Of a stretch of DNA of 48,640 nt, positions 1 through 12,848 are shown in pieces. The stretch comes from Thiotrichales bacterium. Lineage in GTDB: Bacteria > Pseudomonadota > Gammaproteobacteria > JAABTG01. The stretch's first letter is position 1, and each line of letters begins with the position of its first letter. Below the pieces are notes generated by a model. The model was not told the DNA's origin. It made no database searches and was given only the letters and a program-made list of their open reading frames with translations. A program made the translations under genes and the position numbers. The stretch spans positions 1 to 48,640 of the forward strand of contig JAABTG010000022.1 in NCBI GenBank assembly GCA_011389995.1, given 5' to 3'.

Positions 1-785
1 CGGGCATCATCCACCCGGGCCTGATCGGCACCCTGCCGGATCGAAAGCTGCTGGACGCCGCCAACAAACGGGAGGCAGCCCTCATAGCCACCGACCCGGA
101 CCGCGTGCCACCCCTGGCCACGCCACCTTACGCGGATACCGCCCTGATGGGCCAAATGGAAGGTTCGGCAGCGGCAGCAGCCGCCAAAGAGGCGTGGCGC
201 ACGGTGCCCCCCCGGGAGCATGGCGGCAACTGTGACATCAAGAACCTGTCACGCGGCTCACGGATATATTTTCCCGTGTACGTCAAAGGTGGCGGCCTGT
301 CCATGGGAGACATCCATTGGTCCCAGGGCGATGGCGAGATCACCTTCTGTGGCGGCATCGAGATGGCGGGATTCATCGACCTCAGCGTCGATATCATCAA
401 AGGGGGCATGGCGAAGTACGGCATCACCAACCCCATCTTCATGCCCAGCCGTATCGATCCGGCCTTCTCGGATTACATCGTGTTCGAAGGCATTTCGGTC
501 GACGAGCACAGCGGCGAGCAGTACTACATGGATGCAACGGTCTCCTATCGCCGCGCATGTCTCAATGCCATCGAGTACCTGAAGAAGTTCGGCTATTCGG
601 GCGAGCAGGCGTACACCATACTCAGCACGGCGCCCGTCGAGGGCCACATTGCCGGTATCGTCGACATCCCCAACGCCTGTTGCACCCTGGCAATACCCAC
701 ATCGATATTCGAATTCGATATTCGCCCCAATGCGTCCGGACCTGGCCAGAAGGTTTCCGGTGCGAACGTCAGTTTCTCGAGTTGA
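1..785 (+). CDS. fmdA: Formamidase/acetamidase (FmdA family), C-terminal part
   Basis: The reading frame is already open at base 3 and starts with GIIHPGLIGTLPDRKLL, typical of the middle of FmdA/AmdA formamidases, so the 5' end lies outside the window. The family hydrolyses formamide or short aliphatic amides to ammonia and the acid in the cytoplasm, as a nitrogen source. Other family-like stretches are the GDIHWSQGDGEITFCGGIEM segment and the conserved SYRRACLNAIEYL helix. About 260 residues are present, against roughly 400 in a full enzyme. An internal GTG at 105 is not the real start, because similarity continues upstream of it. An fmdB-type gene follows 36 nt downstream, a known pairing. 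Formamide rather than acetamide as substrate is inferred from this context. Confidence 0.9.
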   Translation, partial: GIIHPGLIGTLPDRKLLDAANKREAALIATDPDRVPPLATPPYADTALMGQMEGSAAAAAAKEAWRTVPPREHGGNCDIKNLSRGSRIYFPVYVKGGGLSMGDIHWSQGDGEITFCGGIEMAGFIDLSVDIIKGGMAKYGITNPIFMPSRIDPAFSDYIVFEGISVDEHSGEQYYMDATVSYRRACLNAIEYLKKFGYSGEQAYTILSTAPVEGHIAGIVDIPNACCTLAIPTSIFEFDIRPNASGPGQKVSGANVSFSS

Positions 786-821
786 GGAACATCAGCGACC
801 TTACCCGACAGGAGTTCAGCT

Positions 822-1187
822 ATGCCCTTGTATGACTATTCCTGTGACCGCTGCGGGTCATTCAGTGACTGGAACTCCATGGACAGGGCACTGGATCCTG
901 TGGCTTGCCCTGCTTGCTCTCTAGAAGCCCAACGCATCATCCATGCGCCATACCTCAATACCATGAATGCCCACAACCGCGTCGCCCACCAGCGCAACGA
1001 AAGGAGCGCGGAAGCCCCGGCAGTCATGAGCCGGGCCCAACTCGACAGCATCGCCGGTCCATGCGCCAGCCACGGGCATCACCATGGCCACTCCCACCGA
1101 CATGGGGCGGTCAATCCGGCGCTCGAGCGCCTGACGGGTTCCAAGGAATACAAGCAGTCCGACAAACCATCGATGATCGGCCACTGA
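822..1187 (+). CDS. fmdB: FmdB family zinc-ribbon protein with His-rich tail
   Basis: A 121-residue protein with the FmdB-type N-terminal zinc ribbon (MPLYDYSCDRCG). Cys8-x2-Cys11 and Cys29-x2-Cys32 would hold one zinc. The start is well supported by AGGAG at 810-814, seven bases before ATG. The C-terminal half is poorly conserved and carries a histidine cluster (SHGHHHGHSHRHG, about residues 83-95), which may bind metal. FmdB was named as a putative regulator of formamidase genes in Methylophilus; its biochemical role is unresolved. The gene is 36 nt downstream of the formamidase gene and probably co-transcribed, and a strong hairpin follows. The family assignment is firm; regulatory or metallochaperone function is inference. 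Confidence 0.85.
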   Translation: MPLYDYSCDRCGSFSDWNSMDRALDPVACPACSLEAQRIIHAPYLNTMNAHNRVAHQRNERSAEAPAVMSRAQLDSIAGPCASHGHHHGHSHRHGAVNPALERLTGSKEYKQSDKPSMIGH

Positions 1188-1212
1188 GAAGCGTGCCCCG
1201 ACGCGTCCCAAG

Positions 1213-1248
1213 GCAGGTCAAGGGCTTAAGGCACGGCCCTTGACCTGC
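1213..1248. terminator. Perfect 13-bp hairpin between fmdB and serS
   Basis: Bases 1213-1225 (GCAGGTCAAGGGC) are exactly complementary to 1236-1248, with a 10-nt loop. It lies between the convergent fmdB and serS genes, so it can end transcripts from both sides. No T-tract follows on either strand, so termination may depend on the stem alone or on Rho. Confidence 0.6.
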
Positions 1249-1297
1249 GGTCTCAGGTCGAGCACCTGAGTCAGGCATCCCGCCCGGGCCACCGGAT

Positions 1298-2888
<1,591 letters not shown>

Positions 2889-2916
2889 CATGGCCTCCCT
2901 TGAACCACCGTCATTT

Positions 2917-3090
2917 TTAACCACGAAATACATGATTTTAACTACGAAATACGCGAAAGGCCGCGAAATAAAAGCGGGGAGACCGCAGTCCTTCCAATGC
3001 GGCCCCACCTTCCGGGGAACCCCTGACACCGGTTCCTTGCCTCATCCCTCGTCCAGCAACTTTTCGCGTCTTTCGCGTCTTTCGTAGTTA
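2917..3090. repeat. Intergenic element with inverted CGAAA-rich ends, copy A
   Basis: The left end has two related units: TTAACCACGAAATAC (2917-2931) and TAACTACGAAATACGCGAAA (2939-2958, continuing GGCCGCGAAA). The right end, 3061-3090, read on the other strand is TAACTACGAAAGACGCGAAA followed by GACGCGAAAA, so the two ends are inverted repeats. About 90 nt of unrelated sequence lies between them. The same ends recur at 32045-32265. It fills most of the crcB-DUF190 intergenic space (2889-3185), where I see no gene. It resembles a non-autonomous dispersed repeat. There is no transposase and no clear target-site duplication. Confidence 0.6.
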
Positions 3091-3185
3091 CCGCTTTTGA
3101 TCTTCCGGCGTAAGTCGAATTCAAGCGCCGGTGGCGCCAACCGGAATGCCGGGTCGGGCCCGACATGGCGGACGCGACACGACTC

Positions 3186-3563
3186 TTACCACTGGCGCCC
3201 CACCGCCACCCCCAGCCATACCCCGGCCAGACACAACAGGACGCTGGCCAGGATGTTCGCCAGGGCCTTCACGACGGCGCCCTCCTCGATGAGGGCCAGG
3301 GTCTCCATGGAAAAGGTGGAGAAGGTGGTGAAGGAGCCCAGCAGCCCCACCAGCAGAGCGGCGCGCCATACCGCATCCACTTCGAGTCGTTCCACCAGCA
3401 GCACGAACAGCAGCCCCATGGCCGCCGAGCCCGCCACGTTCACCGCCAGGGTGCCGTAGGGGAAGCCCCGCCCGGCGAGGGCGTGGACCGCCGTGGATAC
3501 GCCATAGCGCAGCACGGCGCCCAGGGCGCCGCCCACGGCGATGGCCACCAGTTGTTTCATCAT
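3186..3563 (-). CDS. crcB: Fluoride channel CrcB/Fluc
   Basis: A small inner-membrane protein of 125 residues with four hydrophobic segments, the size of typical CrcB. Family signatures are GGALGAVLRYG near the N-terminus, LAVNVAGSAAMGLL in the second helix, and GLLGSFTTFSTFSMET, which forms the TM3 break lining the fluoride path. CrcB works as a dual-topology homodimer that lets F- out of the cytoplasm. The start is one of two adjacent ATGs (3563/3560), just after the rarA stop; a longer TTG reading from 3578 is less likely. It is probably transcribed from upstream rarA. I see no fluoride riboswitch before it, so regulation may be operonic. Confidence 0.93.
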   Translation of the reverse strand: MMKQLVAIAVGGALGAVLRYGVSTAVHALAGRGFPYGTLAVNVAGSAAMGLLFVLLVERLEVDAVWRAALLVGLLGSFTTFSTFSMETLALIEEGAVVKALANILASVLLCLAGVWLGVAVGRQW

Positions 3564-3574
3564 GGCGGCCCGTC

Positions 3575-4954
3575 TCAACCGTCCCCGCCGGCGCCCTGAG
3601 CCTCACGGTTGAGCTGCCGCAGGTGCTCCAGCTTCTCGGCGATGCGGGTCTCCAGGCCGCGAGGCACGGGTCGGTAATAGCGCCGGGGCTCCATGCCCTC
3701 GGGAAAGTAGGTCTCGCCGGCGGCGAAGGCCTCCGGCTCGTCGTGGGCATAGCGGTACTCGCGGCCGTAGCCCAACTCCTTCATCAGCCGCGTGGGGGCA
3801 TTGCGCAGGTGCACGGGCACCTCTTCGGAGCCCCCCTCCCGCACGTCGGCCATGACGGCGTTGAAGGCCTTGTATACGGCATTGCTCTTGGGGGCGCAGG
3901 CCAGGTACACGAGGGCCTGGGCCACCGCCAGCTCGCCCTCGGGGCTGCCCAGGCGCTCCTGCACGTCCCAGGCGTTGAGGGCCAGCTCGAGGCCCCGGGG
4001 ATCGGCGTTGCCGATGTCCTCCGAGGCCATGCGCACCACCCGCCGGGCGATGTACAGGGGGTCGCAGCCGCCGTCCAGCATGCGGGCGAACCAGTACAGG
4101 GTGGCGTCGGGGTCCGAGCCCCGCACCGACTTGTGCAGGGCCGAGATCTGGTCGTAGAAGGCATCGCCCTGCTTGTCGAAGCGTCGCAGCACGCCACCGG
4201 CCACCACCTCGCGGATGCGTTCGGGGGTGATGGCGGCGCCCTCCCCCTCCTCGGCCCCGGCCACCCCCGCCGCCAGTTCCAGCAGGTTGAGCGCGCGCCG
4301 GGCGTCGCCGTCGGCCAGTTCCGCCAGCAGGTCCCGGGCGGCGTCCTCCATCACCACGCCCTGCCCCCCCAGGCCGCGCTCGACGTCCGCCAGGGCGCCA
4401 TCGATGACCCGCCGGATGTCGGTGTCATCGAGGCCCCGCAGGACGTACACCCGGGCCCGCGACAACAGGGCGCTGTTGAGCTCGAAGGAGGGGTTCTCGG
4501 TGGTGGCCCCCACGAACACCAGGGTGCCGTCCTCCACGTAGGGCAGGAAGGCGTCCTGCTGGGCCTTGTTGAAACGGTGCACCTCGTCCACGAACAGCAC
4601 GGTGCCGAGGTTGGTGCGGCGGCGGTGGTCCTGGGCCTTCGTCACCGCCTCGCGGATATCCTTGACCCCCGCCAGCACCGCGGAGACGGTGAGGAAGCGG
4701 GCCTGGGAACGGTGGGCCACCATGCGGGCCAGGGTGGTCTTGCCGGTGCCCGGCGGCCCCCACAGCACCATGGAATGGGGGGTGCCGGATTCCAGGGCCC
4801 GGCGCAGGGGCTTGCCCGCTCCCAGCAGGTGCTCCTGCCCCACGAAGTCATCCAGGGTGGCCGGGCGCATGCGGTCGGCCAGGGGCGCGAACTCGTTGCC
4901 GGCGGGGGCGCCGCTGGCGGGGGCTTCCGGGAAGAGGGGCTCAGTCCCGTTCAC
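3575..4954 (-). CDS. rarA: Replication-associated recombination protein A (RarA/MgsA)
   Basis: A 459-residue AAA+ ATPase related to clamp-loader subunits and RuvB that acts at stalled replication forks. Seen from the GTG start: FVGQEHLLG, Walker A GPPGTGKT (66-73), Walker [13 protein letters not shown] (119-130), sensor-1 region [19 protein letters not shown], and the C-terminal tetramerisation region with [36 protein letters not shown]. The open frame runs upstream to 5095, but that extension reads as out-of-frame lolA. GTG at 4954 gives a normal length and overlaps the end of lolA by 14 nt, suggesting translational coupling. The order ftsK-lolA-rarA-crcB is conserved in gammaproteobacteria. 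Confidence 0.96.
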   Translation of the reverse strand: MNGTEPLFPEAPASGAPAGNEFAPLADRMRPATLDDFVGQEHLLGAGKPLRRALESGTPHSMVLWGPPGTGKTTLARMVAHRSQARFLTVSAVLAGVKDIREAVTKAQDHRRRTNLGTVLFVDEVHRFNKAQQDAFLPYVEDGTLVFVGATTENPSFELNSALLSRARVYVLRGLDDTDIRRVIDGALADVERGLGGQGVVMEDAARDLLAELADGDARRALNLLELAAGVAGAEEGEGAAITPERIREVVAGGVLRRFDKQGDAFYDQISALHKSVRGSDPDATLYWFARMLDGGCDPLYIARRVVRMASEDIGNADPRGLELALNAWDVQERLGSPEGELAVAQALVYLACAPKSNAVYKAFNAVMADVREGGSEEVPVHLRNAPTRLMKELGYGREYRYAHDEPEAFAAGETYFPEGMEPRRYYRPVPRGLETRIAEKLEHLRQLNREAQGAGGDG

Positions 4955-5582
4955 GGATGACGTCCACGCCGGCGGGCGGCGTGAAGCGGAAGGTCTCCGG
5001 GGGCAGGGCGGGGTTCTCCTCCACTGCCTCGAAGGTGAGCTGGGTGTTCTGGCCGAAGTTGTCCTGGAGCTCCATGCGCCGCAGGGTGCCGTCATCGAAC
5101 CCGAGGCGCAGGGCCACGAAGGTGGATTCGGCGTCCCGGGGCCGCAGTTCCAGCCAGTGCAGGCCGTCCTGGCTTCCCAGTTCGCGGATCTCGAAGGTCT
5201 CCCCGATGGGCGCCTCGGAACTCAACAGGCGCGCCGGGCTGCTGCCCAGGGCGTCGTCCAGACTGCGCACCGTGACCTGCTCCAGCTCCCTGTCGTACAT
5301 CCACACCCGGCTGCCGTCGGCCACGATCTCCTGGACGTAGGGGGTTTCGTAGCTCCAGCGGAAGCGGTCGGGACGGGCCAGGTAGAAACGCCCGGCGGAG
5401 GACTCGATGGGCCGCCCCTCCTCGTCGAACAGGCGCTGGCTGAAGTCGGCGCGCAGGGTCTCCACCCGCTCCAGGAAGGCCTCCAGGCGGACTTCGGTGC
5501 CGGCCGCGACGGCCCCCATGGACATGCCCAGCAACAACGCGAGGCATGCGAAGGAACGGAATATAAGGTTCACGGCCTTCAA
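4941..5582 (-). CDS. lolA: Outer-membrane lipoprotein carrier protein LolA
   Basis: A 213-residue periplasmic chaperone that takes lipoproteins from the LolCDE complex and hands them to LolB. An N-terminal signal peptide is visible ([19 protein letters not shown]..., likely cleavage after AVA-A near residue 27). The mature part has the LolA pattern: [59 protein letters not shown], and a C-terminal [21 protein letters not shown]. Its ATG overlaps the ftsK stop by four bases (ATGA), so it is translationally coupled to ftsK. It depends on lipoproteins such as the one encoded at 14714-15340. Confidence 0.96.
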   Translation of the reverse strand: MKAVNLIFRSFACLALLLGMSMGAVAAGTEVRLEAFLERVETLRADFSQRLFDEEGRPIESSAGRFYLARPDRFRWSYETPYVQEIVADGSRVWMYDRELEQVTVRSLDDALGSSPARLLSSEAPIGETFEIRELGSQDGLHWLELRPRDAESTFVALRLGFDDGTLRRMELQDNFGQNTQLTFEAVEENPALPPETFRFTPPAGVDVIRERD

Positions 5583-7870
5583 TCCTCCGGCGGCGGCGGG
5601 GCCAGCACGTCACGGCTGCCGTTGGATTCCAGGGCCCCGACGATACCGGCCTGCTCCATCTGCTCGATCATGCGGGCGGCACGGTTGTAACCGATCTTGA
5701 GGCGCCGCTGCACGCCGGAGATGGAGGCCCGCCGGGTCTCGGTGACGATACGCACCGCCTCGTCATAGAGGGGATCGTCCTCGGCGTCGCCGCCGGGCTC
5801 GAGGCCCGCCATGGCACCGTTGTCATCGCCGGTGCCCGCCAGCACCTCCTCCTTGTAGTCCGGCTCTCCCATCTTACGCAGGCGCTCCACCACCCGGTGC
5901 ACCTCCTGGTCGGAGACGAAGGCACCGTGGACACGGACGGGGTCGCCGCTGCCCGGGGGCAGGTAAAGCATATCGCCGTGCCCCAGGAGCTGCTCCGCCC
6001 CCCCCTGGTCGAGGATGGTGCGGGAATCGATCTTGGATGACACCTGGAAGGCGATGCGGGTGGGGATGTTGGCCTTGATGAGACCCGTGAGGACGTCCAC
6101 CGAGGGCCGCTGGGTGGCCAGGATGAGGTGGATGCCCGCGGCCCGGGCCTTCTGGGCGAGGCGGGCGATGAGTTCCTCCACCTTCTTGCCCACCACCATC
6201 ATCATGTCGGCCAGCTCGTCGATGACCACCACGATGAAGGGCAGGTGCTCCAGCCGCGGTACCTCCTGGCCCTCTCCCACCGGCTCCGCCAGGGGGTCCG
6301 CGAGGGGCTGGCCGGCGGCCACGGCATCGGCCACCTTGCGGTTGTAGCCGCTGATGTTGCGCACCCCGAGGGCCGACATCAGGCGATAGCGGCGCTCCAT
6401 CTCCGCCACGCACCAGCGCAGGGCGTTGGCGGCCTCCTTCATGTCCGTGACCACCGGTGCCAGCAGGTGGCCGATGCCCTGGTACACCGACAACTCCAGC
6501 ATCTTCGGGTCCACCATGATGACACGTACATCGTGGGGAGTGGCCTTGAAGATGATGCTGAGGATCATGGCGTTCACCGCCACCGATTTGCCCGAGCCGG
6601 TGGTGCCCGCCACCAGCAGGTGGGGCATGCGGGCGAGATCCACCACCGAGGGGTTGCCGCCGATGTCCTTGCCCAGCGCCAGGGCCAGGGGCGACTTGAG
6701 TTCGTCGTAGGCCTGGGACTTCAGGATCTCCGACAGCACCACCAGTTCCCGATGCTCGTTGGGGAGTTCCAGCCCCACCACGGACTTGCCGGGGATCACC
6801 TCGACGATGCGCACGCTGGTGACGGACAGGGAGCGCGCCAGGTCCTTGGCGAGGTTGGTGATGCGGCTCACCTTGAACCCCGGTGCGGGGTCCAGCTCGA
6901 AGCGCGTCACCACCGGGCCGGGATGGACCGCCACCACCTCCACCTCGATGCCGAACTCCCGCAGCTTGAGCTCCACCTGCCGGGACATGGCCTCGAGGCC
7001 TTCCCGGGACACCTCGTGGGTGGTGGCGGGCTTGCCGTCGAGCAGGGAGAGGGGCGGGAGGGTCTCCTGAGGGGGCGGCTCGAACAGGGAGGCCTGCTTC
7101 TCCTTCTCCACCCTCACGCTGGGCCCGATGGGGCCGATGGTGGGCTCGATGCGGGGCGGCTTGCGCTTGACCTCGCGGGCCTTGGTGCGAGCCACCTGTT
7201 CCTGGCGGTGTTTCTTCTGTTCCCGGCCGGCCCGGGCCTCGCGGATGCGGTCGACATAACCCTGTACCCGGGCCACTCCCTGCAGGGTCAGGCGGCCGGT
7301 CTCGTCCATGAGGGTGAGCCAGGAAAAGCCGAGCAGCAGGCTCACGCCGGTGAGGAAGAAAGCCAGCAGGATGAGGGTGCTGCCCAGGGGGCTCACCAGG
7401 GAGGCCAGCCCGAGGCCCACCACGTTGCCGAGGATGCCACCGGCGTCCAGGGGCAGGCCGGGGCCGTGGAAATGGAGGGAGCCGAGGCCGCAACCGGCCG
7501 CCAGGGTAAGCAGAAAACCGGCGCCATGGCTGGCCACCGGATACCAGGCCGACTGGTCCAGGCGATCACCCTTGTAGGCCAGCCAGCCGGCGAAGGCCAC
7601 CGCCAGGGGAAACAGGTAGGCCAGGTAGCCGAACAGGTAGAGGCTGATGTCCGCCACCCAGGCCCCCACCACGCCGCCGCGGTTGGCGATGGGGCTCATC
7701 TCGCCACTGTAGGACCAGCCGGGATCCACCGGGTCATAGGTGGCCAGGGACAGCAACAGGTAAACGGCGAGGGCTGCCGCCAGAAAGAGCATGCCCTCGC
7801 GCAGGCCGCGCCCGAGGTGGAGGGGCCAGTGGGACACGGTGCGGGCCTTCTTGGTGGTTGCCTGTGCCAA
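5579..7870 (-). CDS. ftsK: DNA translocase FtsK
   Basis: A 763-residue septal DNA pump that segregates chromosome termini and activates XerCD at dif. The N-terminal membrane domain (about residues 25-190) has four to five hydrophobic segments. A short charged linker (about 205-270) follows, much shorter than in E. coli FtsK. The motor carries Walker [10 protein letters not shown] (422-430) and Walker [15 protein letters not shown]. The C-terminal gamma winged helix ([34 protein letters not shown]) reads the KOPS orientation sequences. Length fits the compact FtsK form. The start is ATG at 7870 with only a 55-nt gap from the ald stop; an AT-rich patch there (7866-7925) may hold its promoter. 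Confidence 0.97.
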   Translation of the reverse strand: MAQATTKKARTVSHWPLHLGRGLREGMLFLAAALAVYLLLSLATYDPVDPGWSYSGEMSPIANRGGVVGAWVADISLYLFGYLAYLFPLAVAFAGWLAYKGDRLDQSAWYPVASHGAGFLLTLAAGCGLGSLHFHGPGLPLDAGGILGNVVGLGLASLVSPLGSTLILLAFFLTGVSLLLGFSWLTLMDETGRLTLQGVARVQGYVDRIREARAGREQKKHRQEQVARTKAREVKRKPPRIEPTIGPIGPSVRVEKEKQASLFEPPPQETLPPLSLLDGKPATTHEVSREGLEAMSRQVELKLREFGIEVEVVAVHPGPVVTRFELDPAPGFKVSRITNLAKDLARSLSVTSVRIVEVIPGKSVVGLELPNEHRELVVLSEILKSQAYDELKSPLALALGKDIGGNPSVVDLARMPHLLVAGTTGSGKSVAVNAMILSIIFKATPHDVRVIMVDPKMLELSVYQGIGHLLAPVVTDMKEAANALRWCVAEMERRYRLMSALGVRNISGYNRKVADAVAAGQPLADPLAEPVGEGQEVPRLEHLPFIVVVIDELADMMMVVGKKVEELIARLAQKARAAGIHLILATQRPSVDVLTGLIKANIPTRIAFQVSSKIDSRTILDQGGAEQLLGHGDMLYLPPGSGDPVRVHGAFVSDQEVHRVVERLRKMGEPDYKEEVLAGTGDDNGAMAGLEPGGDAEDDPLYDEAVRIVTETRRASISGVQRRLKIGYNRAARMIEQMEQAGIVGALESNGSRDVLAPPPPED

Positions 7871-7925
7871 GCTTTAATAAACCATTACAGGAAGTTAGCG
7901 TAAGCCATTGATTGGAAAAATCTTA

Positions 7926-8996
7926 TCACTCTCGGGCCGCCTCCCGCAATGCGGGCAGCACGATATCGCCGCCGCGCACGTTGACGGCGTCGGCCAGGGC
8001 GCGCCGGCGCCCTTCCCAGCCGGGTGCCGCCAGTTCCCCCACGTAGCGGGCCAGGGCCGCCGACAGGGCCTCAGATGCGGTGCGGGGCACCGCCCCCGGC
8101 ATGTTGGTGACAGCGAAGTGCACCACTCCTTCCTCCACGTAGGTGGGCGCGCCGTAATCCGTGGGCCGGGTGGTCTCCACGCAGCCCCCCTGGTCCACCG
8201 ACACGTCCACGATGACGCTGCCCCGCCCCATGGTGGCCACGGCCCCGCGGTCGATGAGGTGGGGCGTACGGGCGCCGGGGACCAGCACCGCCCCCACCAG
8301 CAGATCCGCCCGCGCCACCTCTTCGGCCACCTCGTCGGGGAAGGGATACAGGGCGGTGACGTTGGCCCCCACGCCGCGGGCCACGCCGAGGCGCAGCGGT
8401 TGCTTGTCGAACACCGTCACCTCGGCCCCCAGGGCCGCCGCCGAACGCGCCGCCGCCTCGCCCGCCACGCCGAAGCCCAGCACCATCACGCGGCCGCGGC
8501 GGGCCGCCGGCATCCCTCCCAGCAGCAGGCCCTTGCCGCCGGCAGGGCCGTGGAGCAGATGGGCCCCTACCTGGGCGGCGATGTGGCCGGCCACCTCGCT
8601 CATGGGCTGGAGGATGGGCAGGTGCCCGTTCTCCGCCACCGTCTCGAAGGCCACCGCCGTGAGGCCCTTGTCCCGCAGTACCGTCATCAACTGCGGCTGG
8701 GCGGCCAGGTGGAGGAAACAGAAGAGCAGGTGGCCGGAGCGCAGCCGCGGGAACTCCTCGGCCACCGGCTCCTTGACCTTCACCACCATCTCGGCCTCGC
8801 CGTAGAGGGTGTCGGCGTCCGCCACCACGGTGACGCCGCGGCTCTCGTAGTCGGCGTCGCTGAAACCGCTGTCGGCCCCGGCCCCCCGCTCCACCAACAC
8901 CTGGTGGCCATCCCGTACCAGCTCCGTACAGGCCGCGGGGATGAGGGCGACGCGGCCCTCGAAGGGCTTGATCTCACGCGGAATTCCGATCTTCAT
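7926..8996 (-). CDS. ald: Alanine dehydrogenase
   Basis: A 356-residue NAD-dependent enzyme interconverting L-alanine with pyruvate plus ammonia in the cytoplasm. The start MKIGIPREIKPFEGRVALIPAA is diagnostic for the Ald/PntA fold. Lys73/Lys75 (VVKVKEP) and His96 (FLHLAAQ) match the catalytic region. The dinucleotide-binding motif is VLGFGVAGEAAAR. No transmembrane or transhydrogenase domain follows, so this is Ald rather than PntA. The frame is open from 9035, but ATG at 8996 preceded by GAGGGG is the convincing start. The gene sits between ftsK and trxB, divergent from trxB, and is not part of that conserved order in Pseudomonas, so it is probably a lineage-specific insertion. Confidence 0.94.
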   Translation of the reverse strand: MKIGIPREIKPFEGRVALIPAACTELVRDGHQVLVERGAGADSGFSDADYESRGVTVVADADTLYGEAEMVVKVKEPVAEEFPRLRSGHLLFCFLHLAAQPQLMTVLRDKGLTAVAFETVAENGHLPILQPMSEVAGHIAAQVGAHLLHGPAGGKGLLLGGMPAARRGRVMVLGFGVAGEAAARSAAALGAEVTVFDKQPLRLGVARGVGANVTALYPFPDEVAEEVARADLLVGAVLVPGARTPHLIDRGAVATMGRGSVIVDVSVDQGGCVETTRPTDYGAPTYVEEGVVHFAVTNMPGAVPRTASEALSAALARYVGELAAPGWEGRRRALADAVNVRGGDIVLPALREAARE

Positions 8997-9132
8997 GTCA
9001 GCCCCTCGCCTGCACTGCAAATCCACCATCCGCAACCGCGGCCAAGGCAGTCCCCGGCTTTAGCCCGCCGCTTTAAATGACGTACCATGCGCCCCATGTT
9101 AACCATCTCTTATGCACCGTCATACCCTTTGA

Positions 9133-10119
<987 letters not shown>

Positions 10120-10131
10120 CGCCCTGCCCCC

Positions 10132-11277
10132 ATGATCATGCGCTGCAGCACCGTCCACACCATCGACGACATCCCCCCACGGGACTGGAACCTGCTGGCG
10201 GGGACCGCCAATCCGTTCACCCGCCACGAGTTCCTGGCCGCCCTCGAGCGCAATGGCTGCCTGGGGGAGCGCTGGGGCTGGTTGCCCCACCATATCGTCG
10301 TTCACGAAGCCGACCGTCTGGTGGGGGCCTGTCCCGTCTATCTCAAGACCAACTCCTACGGCGAGTTCGTGTTCGACATGGCGTGGGCCGATGCCTATCA
10401 GCGCTACGGCCACCGCTATTTCCCCAAGTTCGTGTGCGCGGTCCCCTACACCCCGGTGACCGGCCCGCGTGTCATGGTGGCCCCGGAGGCCTCCTCGCGG
10501 GCCGCGGTGGTGGACGCCATCAGCCGCAAGGCCCTGGAACTGGTGGGGGAATACGACGGTTCAGGCATGCATTGGCTGTTCACCGATGCCGCGGCCACCG
10601 CAGAACTGGAGGCCGCCGGCTTCATGCGTCGGGTCGGCGTGCAGTACCACTGGCACAATCACGGCTACCGCGATTTCGACGACTTCCTCTCCACCCTCAC
10701 CTCCCGGCGCCGCAAGGACATACGCCGCGAGCGCCGGCTGGCGCGGGACAGCGGGGCCGAGTTCGAGGTGCTGAACGGCCATGACGCGACGGATGAGCAT
10801 TGGGCCGTGTATCACGCCTGCTACACCGCCACCTTCGACCGCAAATGGGGTTACGCGACCCTGAGCGAGGCCTTCTTCCGGGAGCTGGCGGCCACCATGC
10901 CCGACAACGTGGTGCTGGTGATGGTGCGCCATGAGGGCGAGTACGTGGCCGGCGCCTTCAACCTGGCGGGGGATGACGGCCTGTTCGGCCGCCACTGGGG
11001 CACCCTGCGGCCCCTGGACTACGTCCATTTCGAGGCCTGTTACTACCAGGCCATCGACTACGCCATCGCCCACGGCCTGTCCCGTTTCGAGGCCGGGGCC
11101 CAGGGGGAGCACAAGATCCAGCGCGGTTTCCTGCCCCAGGCCACCTACTCCGCCCATTACATCCGCGAACCTGCCTTCCGCAGCCCCATCGCCGACTTCC
11201 TGCAACGGGAGCGGGGCGAGATGGCCGCAGTCATCGCCGAGCTCGAGGGCGGCTCGCCCTACCGGCAGGCGGACTGA
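10132..11277 (+). CDS. FemAB-like/GNAT family protein (DUF482, COG3146)
   Basis: A 381-residue soluble protein recognised as the FemAB_like/DUF482 family (annotated as peptidoglycan-related N-acetyltransferase). Typical segments are [17 protein letters not shown] near the N-terminus, [48 protein letters not shown], and the GNAT-like core [62 protein letters not shown]. FemAB relatives transfer aminoacyl groups from aminoacyl-tRNA; no substrate is known here. It starts 12 nt after trxB and precedes aat, itself an aminoacyl-tRNA-dependent GNAT-fold transferase. That context is suggestive only. Confidence 0.88.
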   Translation: MIMRCSTVHTIDDIPPRDWNLLAGTANPFTRHEFLAALERNGCLGERWGWLPHHIVVHEADRLVGACPVYLKTNSYGEFVFDMAWADAYQRYGHRYFPKFVCAVPYTPVTGPRVMVAPEASSRAAVVDAISRKALELVGEYDGSGMHWLFTDAAATAELEAAGFMRRVGVQYHWHNHGYRDFDDFLSTLTSRRRKDIRRERRLARDSGAEFEVLNGHDATDEHWAVYHACYTATFDRKWGYATLSEAFFRELAATMPDNVVLVMVRHEGEYVAGAFNLAGDDGLFGRHWGTLRPLDYVHFEACYYQAIDYAIAHGLSRFEAGAQGEHKIQRGFLPQATYSAHYIREPAFRSPIADFLQRERGEMAAVIAELEGGSPYRQAD

Positions 11278-11338
11278 GGAGCGCCGCCGCCATGGTCTGC
11301 ACCACCCCCCACCTCCGCGCCGCCCGGCCCTTTGCCCC

Positions 11339-12034
11339 ATGTTGACCCTGCCTTACTGGATCCCCCGGGGGGCGCCGCCGGAGGCCTTTCCCGATGCGGA
11401 ACTGGCCCTGCGGGAGCCCAACGGGCTGCTGGCGGCGGGAGGCGACCTGTCACCCCAAAGGCTGGTGGCCGCCTACCGACGGGGTATCTTCCCCTGGTAT
11501 GGCGACGACCAGCCCATCCTGTGGTGGACGCCCGATCCGCGCACGGTGCTGGTACCGGAGGCCGTACGCATATCCCGCAGCCTGCGCAAGACCCTCAACA
11601 AGGGCATCTTCGAGGTCACCATGGACACCGCCTTCGAAGAGGTCGTCGCCGCCTGCGCGGCCCCCCGGGGAGATGACCAGGGCACCTGGATCACCCGTGA
11701 AATGTATAACGCCTACAACCGCCTGCACCGTCTAGGCTGGGCCCGCTCGGTGGAATGCTGGCGCCACGGCGAGCTGGTGGGGGGGCTCTACGGCGTCGCC
11801 ATCGGACGGGTGTTCTTCGGTGAATCCATGTTCAGCCGGGAGAGCGACGCGTCCAAGGTGGCACTGGTACATTTGTGCCGTATGGACTATGAGTTAATCG
11901 ACTGCCAGATAGAAAGCGACCATCTGTTCCGCCTCGGTGCCCAGACCATGCCCAGAGCCCAGTTTCTCCGCCATGTGACCGCCCTCGCCGCGGACGAGGC
12001 CGGCGCGACACGCGCCGGGGGAGGCGGGCCGTGA
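11339..12034 (+). CDS. aat: Leucyl/phenylalanyl-tRNA--protein transferase
   Basis: A 231-residue enzyme that adds Leu or Phe from aminoacyl-tRNA to proteins with N-terminal Arg or Lys, marking them for ClpS/ClpAP degradation. Family blocks are [48 protein letters not shown] at the N-terminus, then [65 protein letters not shown]. The frame is open far upstream to 10931, but that part is a shadow of the previous gene. ATG at 11339 gives the usual length. The GTG start of bpt overlaps the stop, so the two N-end-rule enzymes are translationally coupled. Confidence 0.97.
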   Translation: MLTLPYWIPRGAPPEAFPDAELALREPNGLLAAGGDLSPQRLVAAYRRGIFPWYGDDQPILWWTPDPRTVLVPEAVRISRSLRKTLNKGIFEVTMDTAFEEVVAACAAPRGDDQGTWITREMYNAYNRLHRLGWARSVECWRHGELVGGLYGVAIGRVFFGESMFSRESDASKVALVHLCRMDYELIDCQIESDHLFRLGAQTMPRAQFLRHVTALAADEAGATRAGGGGP

Positions 12035-12756
12035 CCGCACCGGAAGACTCCCGCCTCCTGAGCTTCTTCTCCACGCCGGTCCATCCGTGCAGCTACCTGG
12101 CGGACCGGGACGCGGTGACCGTCTTCGCCGATCCCCGTTTTCCCAAGTCCACCGAGCTGTACTCGGTACTCTCCCGCTACGGCTTCCGGCGCAGCGGCAC
12201 CCACATCTACCGCCCCCAGTGCCCCGGCTGCTCCGCCTGTATACCGGTGCGCATCCCGGTACGGGAGTTCGTGCCCCGCCGCAGCCAGCGCCGGGTGCGC
12301 AATCGCAACGCCGATCTCACGGTCATCGAGCGCCCGGCGGAGTTCCGGCAGGAGCATTTTGACCTCTACCGCGACTATCTGGCGGCGCGTCACCCCGGCG
12401 GGGGCATGGACAATCCCACACCGCAGCAGTACACGGATTTCCTCATCGGCGACTGGTGCCATACGATATTCTATGAATTCCGCCACCACGGACGGCTGCT
12501 GGCGGTGGCGGTGGCGGACCGCCTGGACGACGGCCTGTCGGCGGTCTACACCTTTTTCGACCCCACCACCGCCAGGCGCTCCCTCGGCACCCATGCGGTG
12601 TTGTGGGAGATGGAGGAATGCCGGCGACTGGGTCTGGACTGGCTGTATCTGGGCTACTGGATACCGGGCTGTGGCAAGATGAGCTACAAGCAGGAATTTC
12701 AGCCGTCCGAATATTTCGCGGACGGTTCCTGGACACGCCACGCCCCCACCGGATGA
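12031..12756 (+). CDS. bpt: Aspartate/glutamate leucyltransferase (Bpt, ATE-related)
   Basis: A 241-residue bacterial homologue of eukaryotic arginyl-tRNA-protein transferase. It transfers leucine to proteins with N-terminal Asp or Glu, feeding them into the bacterial N-end rule pathway. The cysteine-rich block [18 protein letters not shown] (about residues 65-82) is characteristic; later [59 protein letters not shown] is the conserved C-terminal GNAT core. It starts with GTG inside the aat stop (GTGA overlap). aat-bpt-infA is the order seen in Pseudomonas, where clpA/clpS follow; here they do not. Confidence 0.96.
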   Translation: MTAPEDSRLLSFFSTPVHPCSYLADRDAVTVFADPRFPKSTELYSVLSRYGFRRSGTHIYRPQCPGCSACIPVRIPVREFVPRRSQRRVRNRNADLTVIERPAEFRQEHFDLYRDYLAARHPGGGMDNPTPQQYTDFLIGDWCHTIFYEFRHHGRLLAVAVADRLDDGLSAVYTFFDPTTARRSLGTHAVLWEMEECRRLGLDWLYLGYWIPGCGKMSYKQEFQPSEYFADGSWTRHAPTG

Positions 12757-12848
12757 AGTACCCGCATGGACCATCCCACCCGCGGCTTACTTCCACCGGG
12801 CCTCACCTTCTGGCAGAATAATGCAGTTATTTCAAGCAGAAGGTTAAT

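Noticed and set aside
2889..3185. Fluoride riboswitch near crcB
   Set aside because: The gap is downstream of crcB and consists mainly of the inverted-end repeat; the conserved riboswitch core is not visible, and crcB itself follows rarA with no leader.
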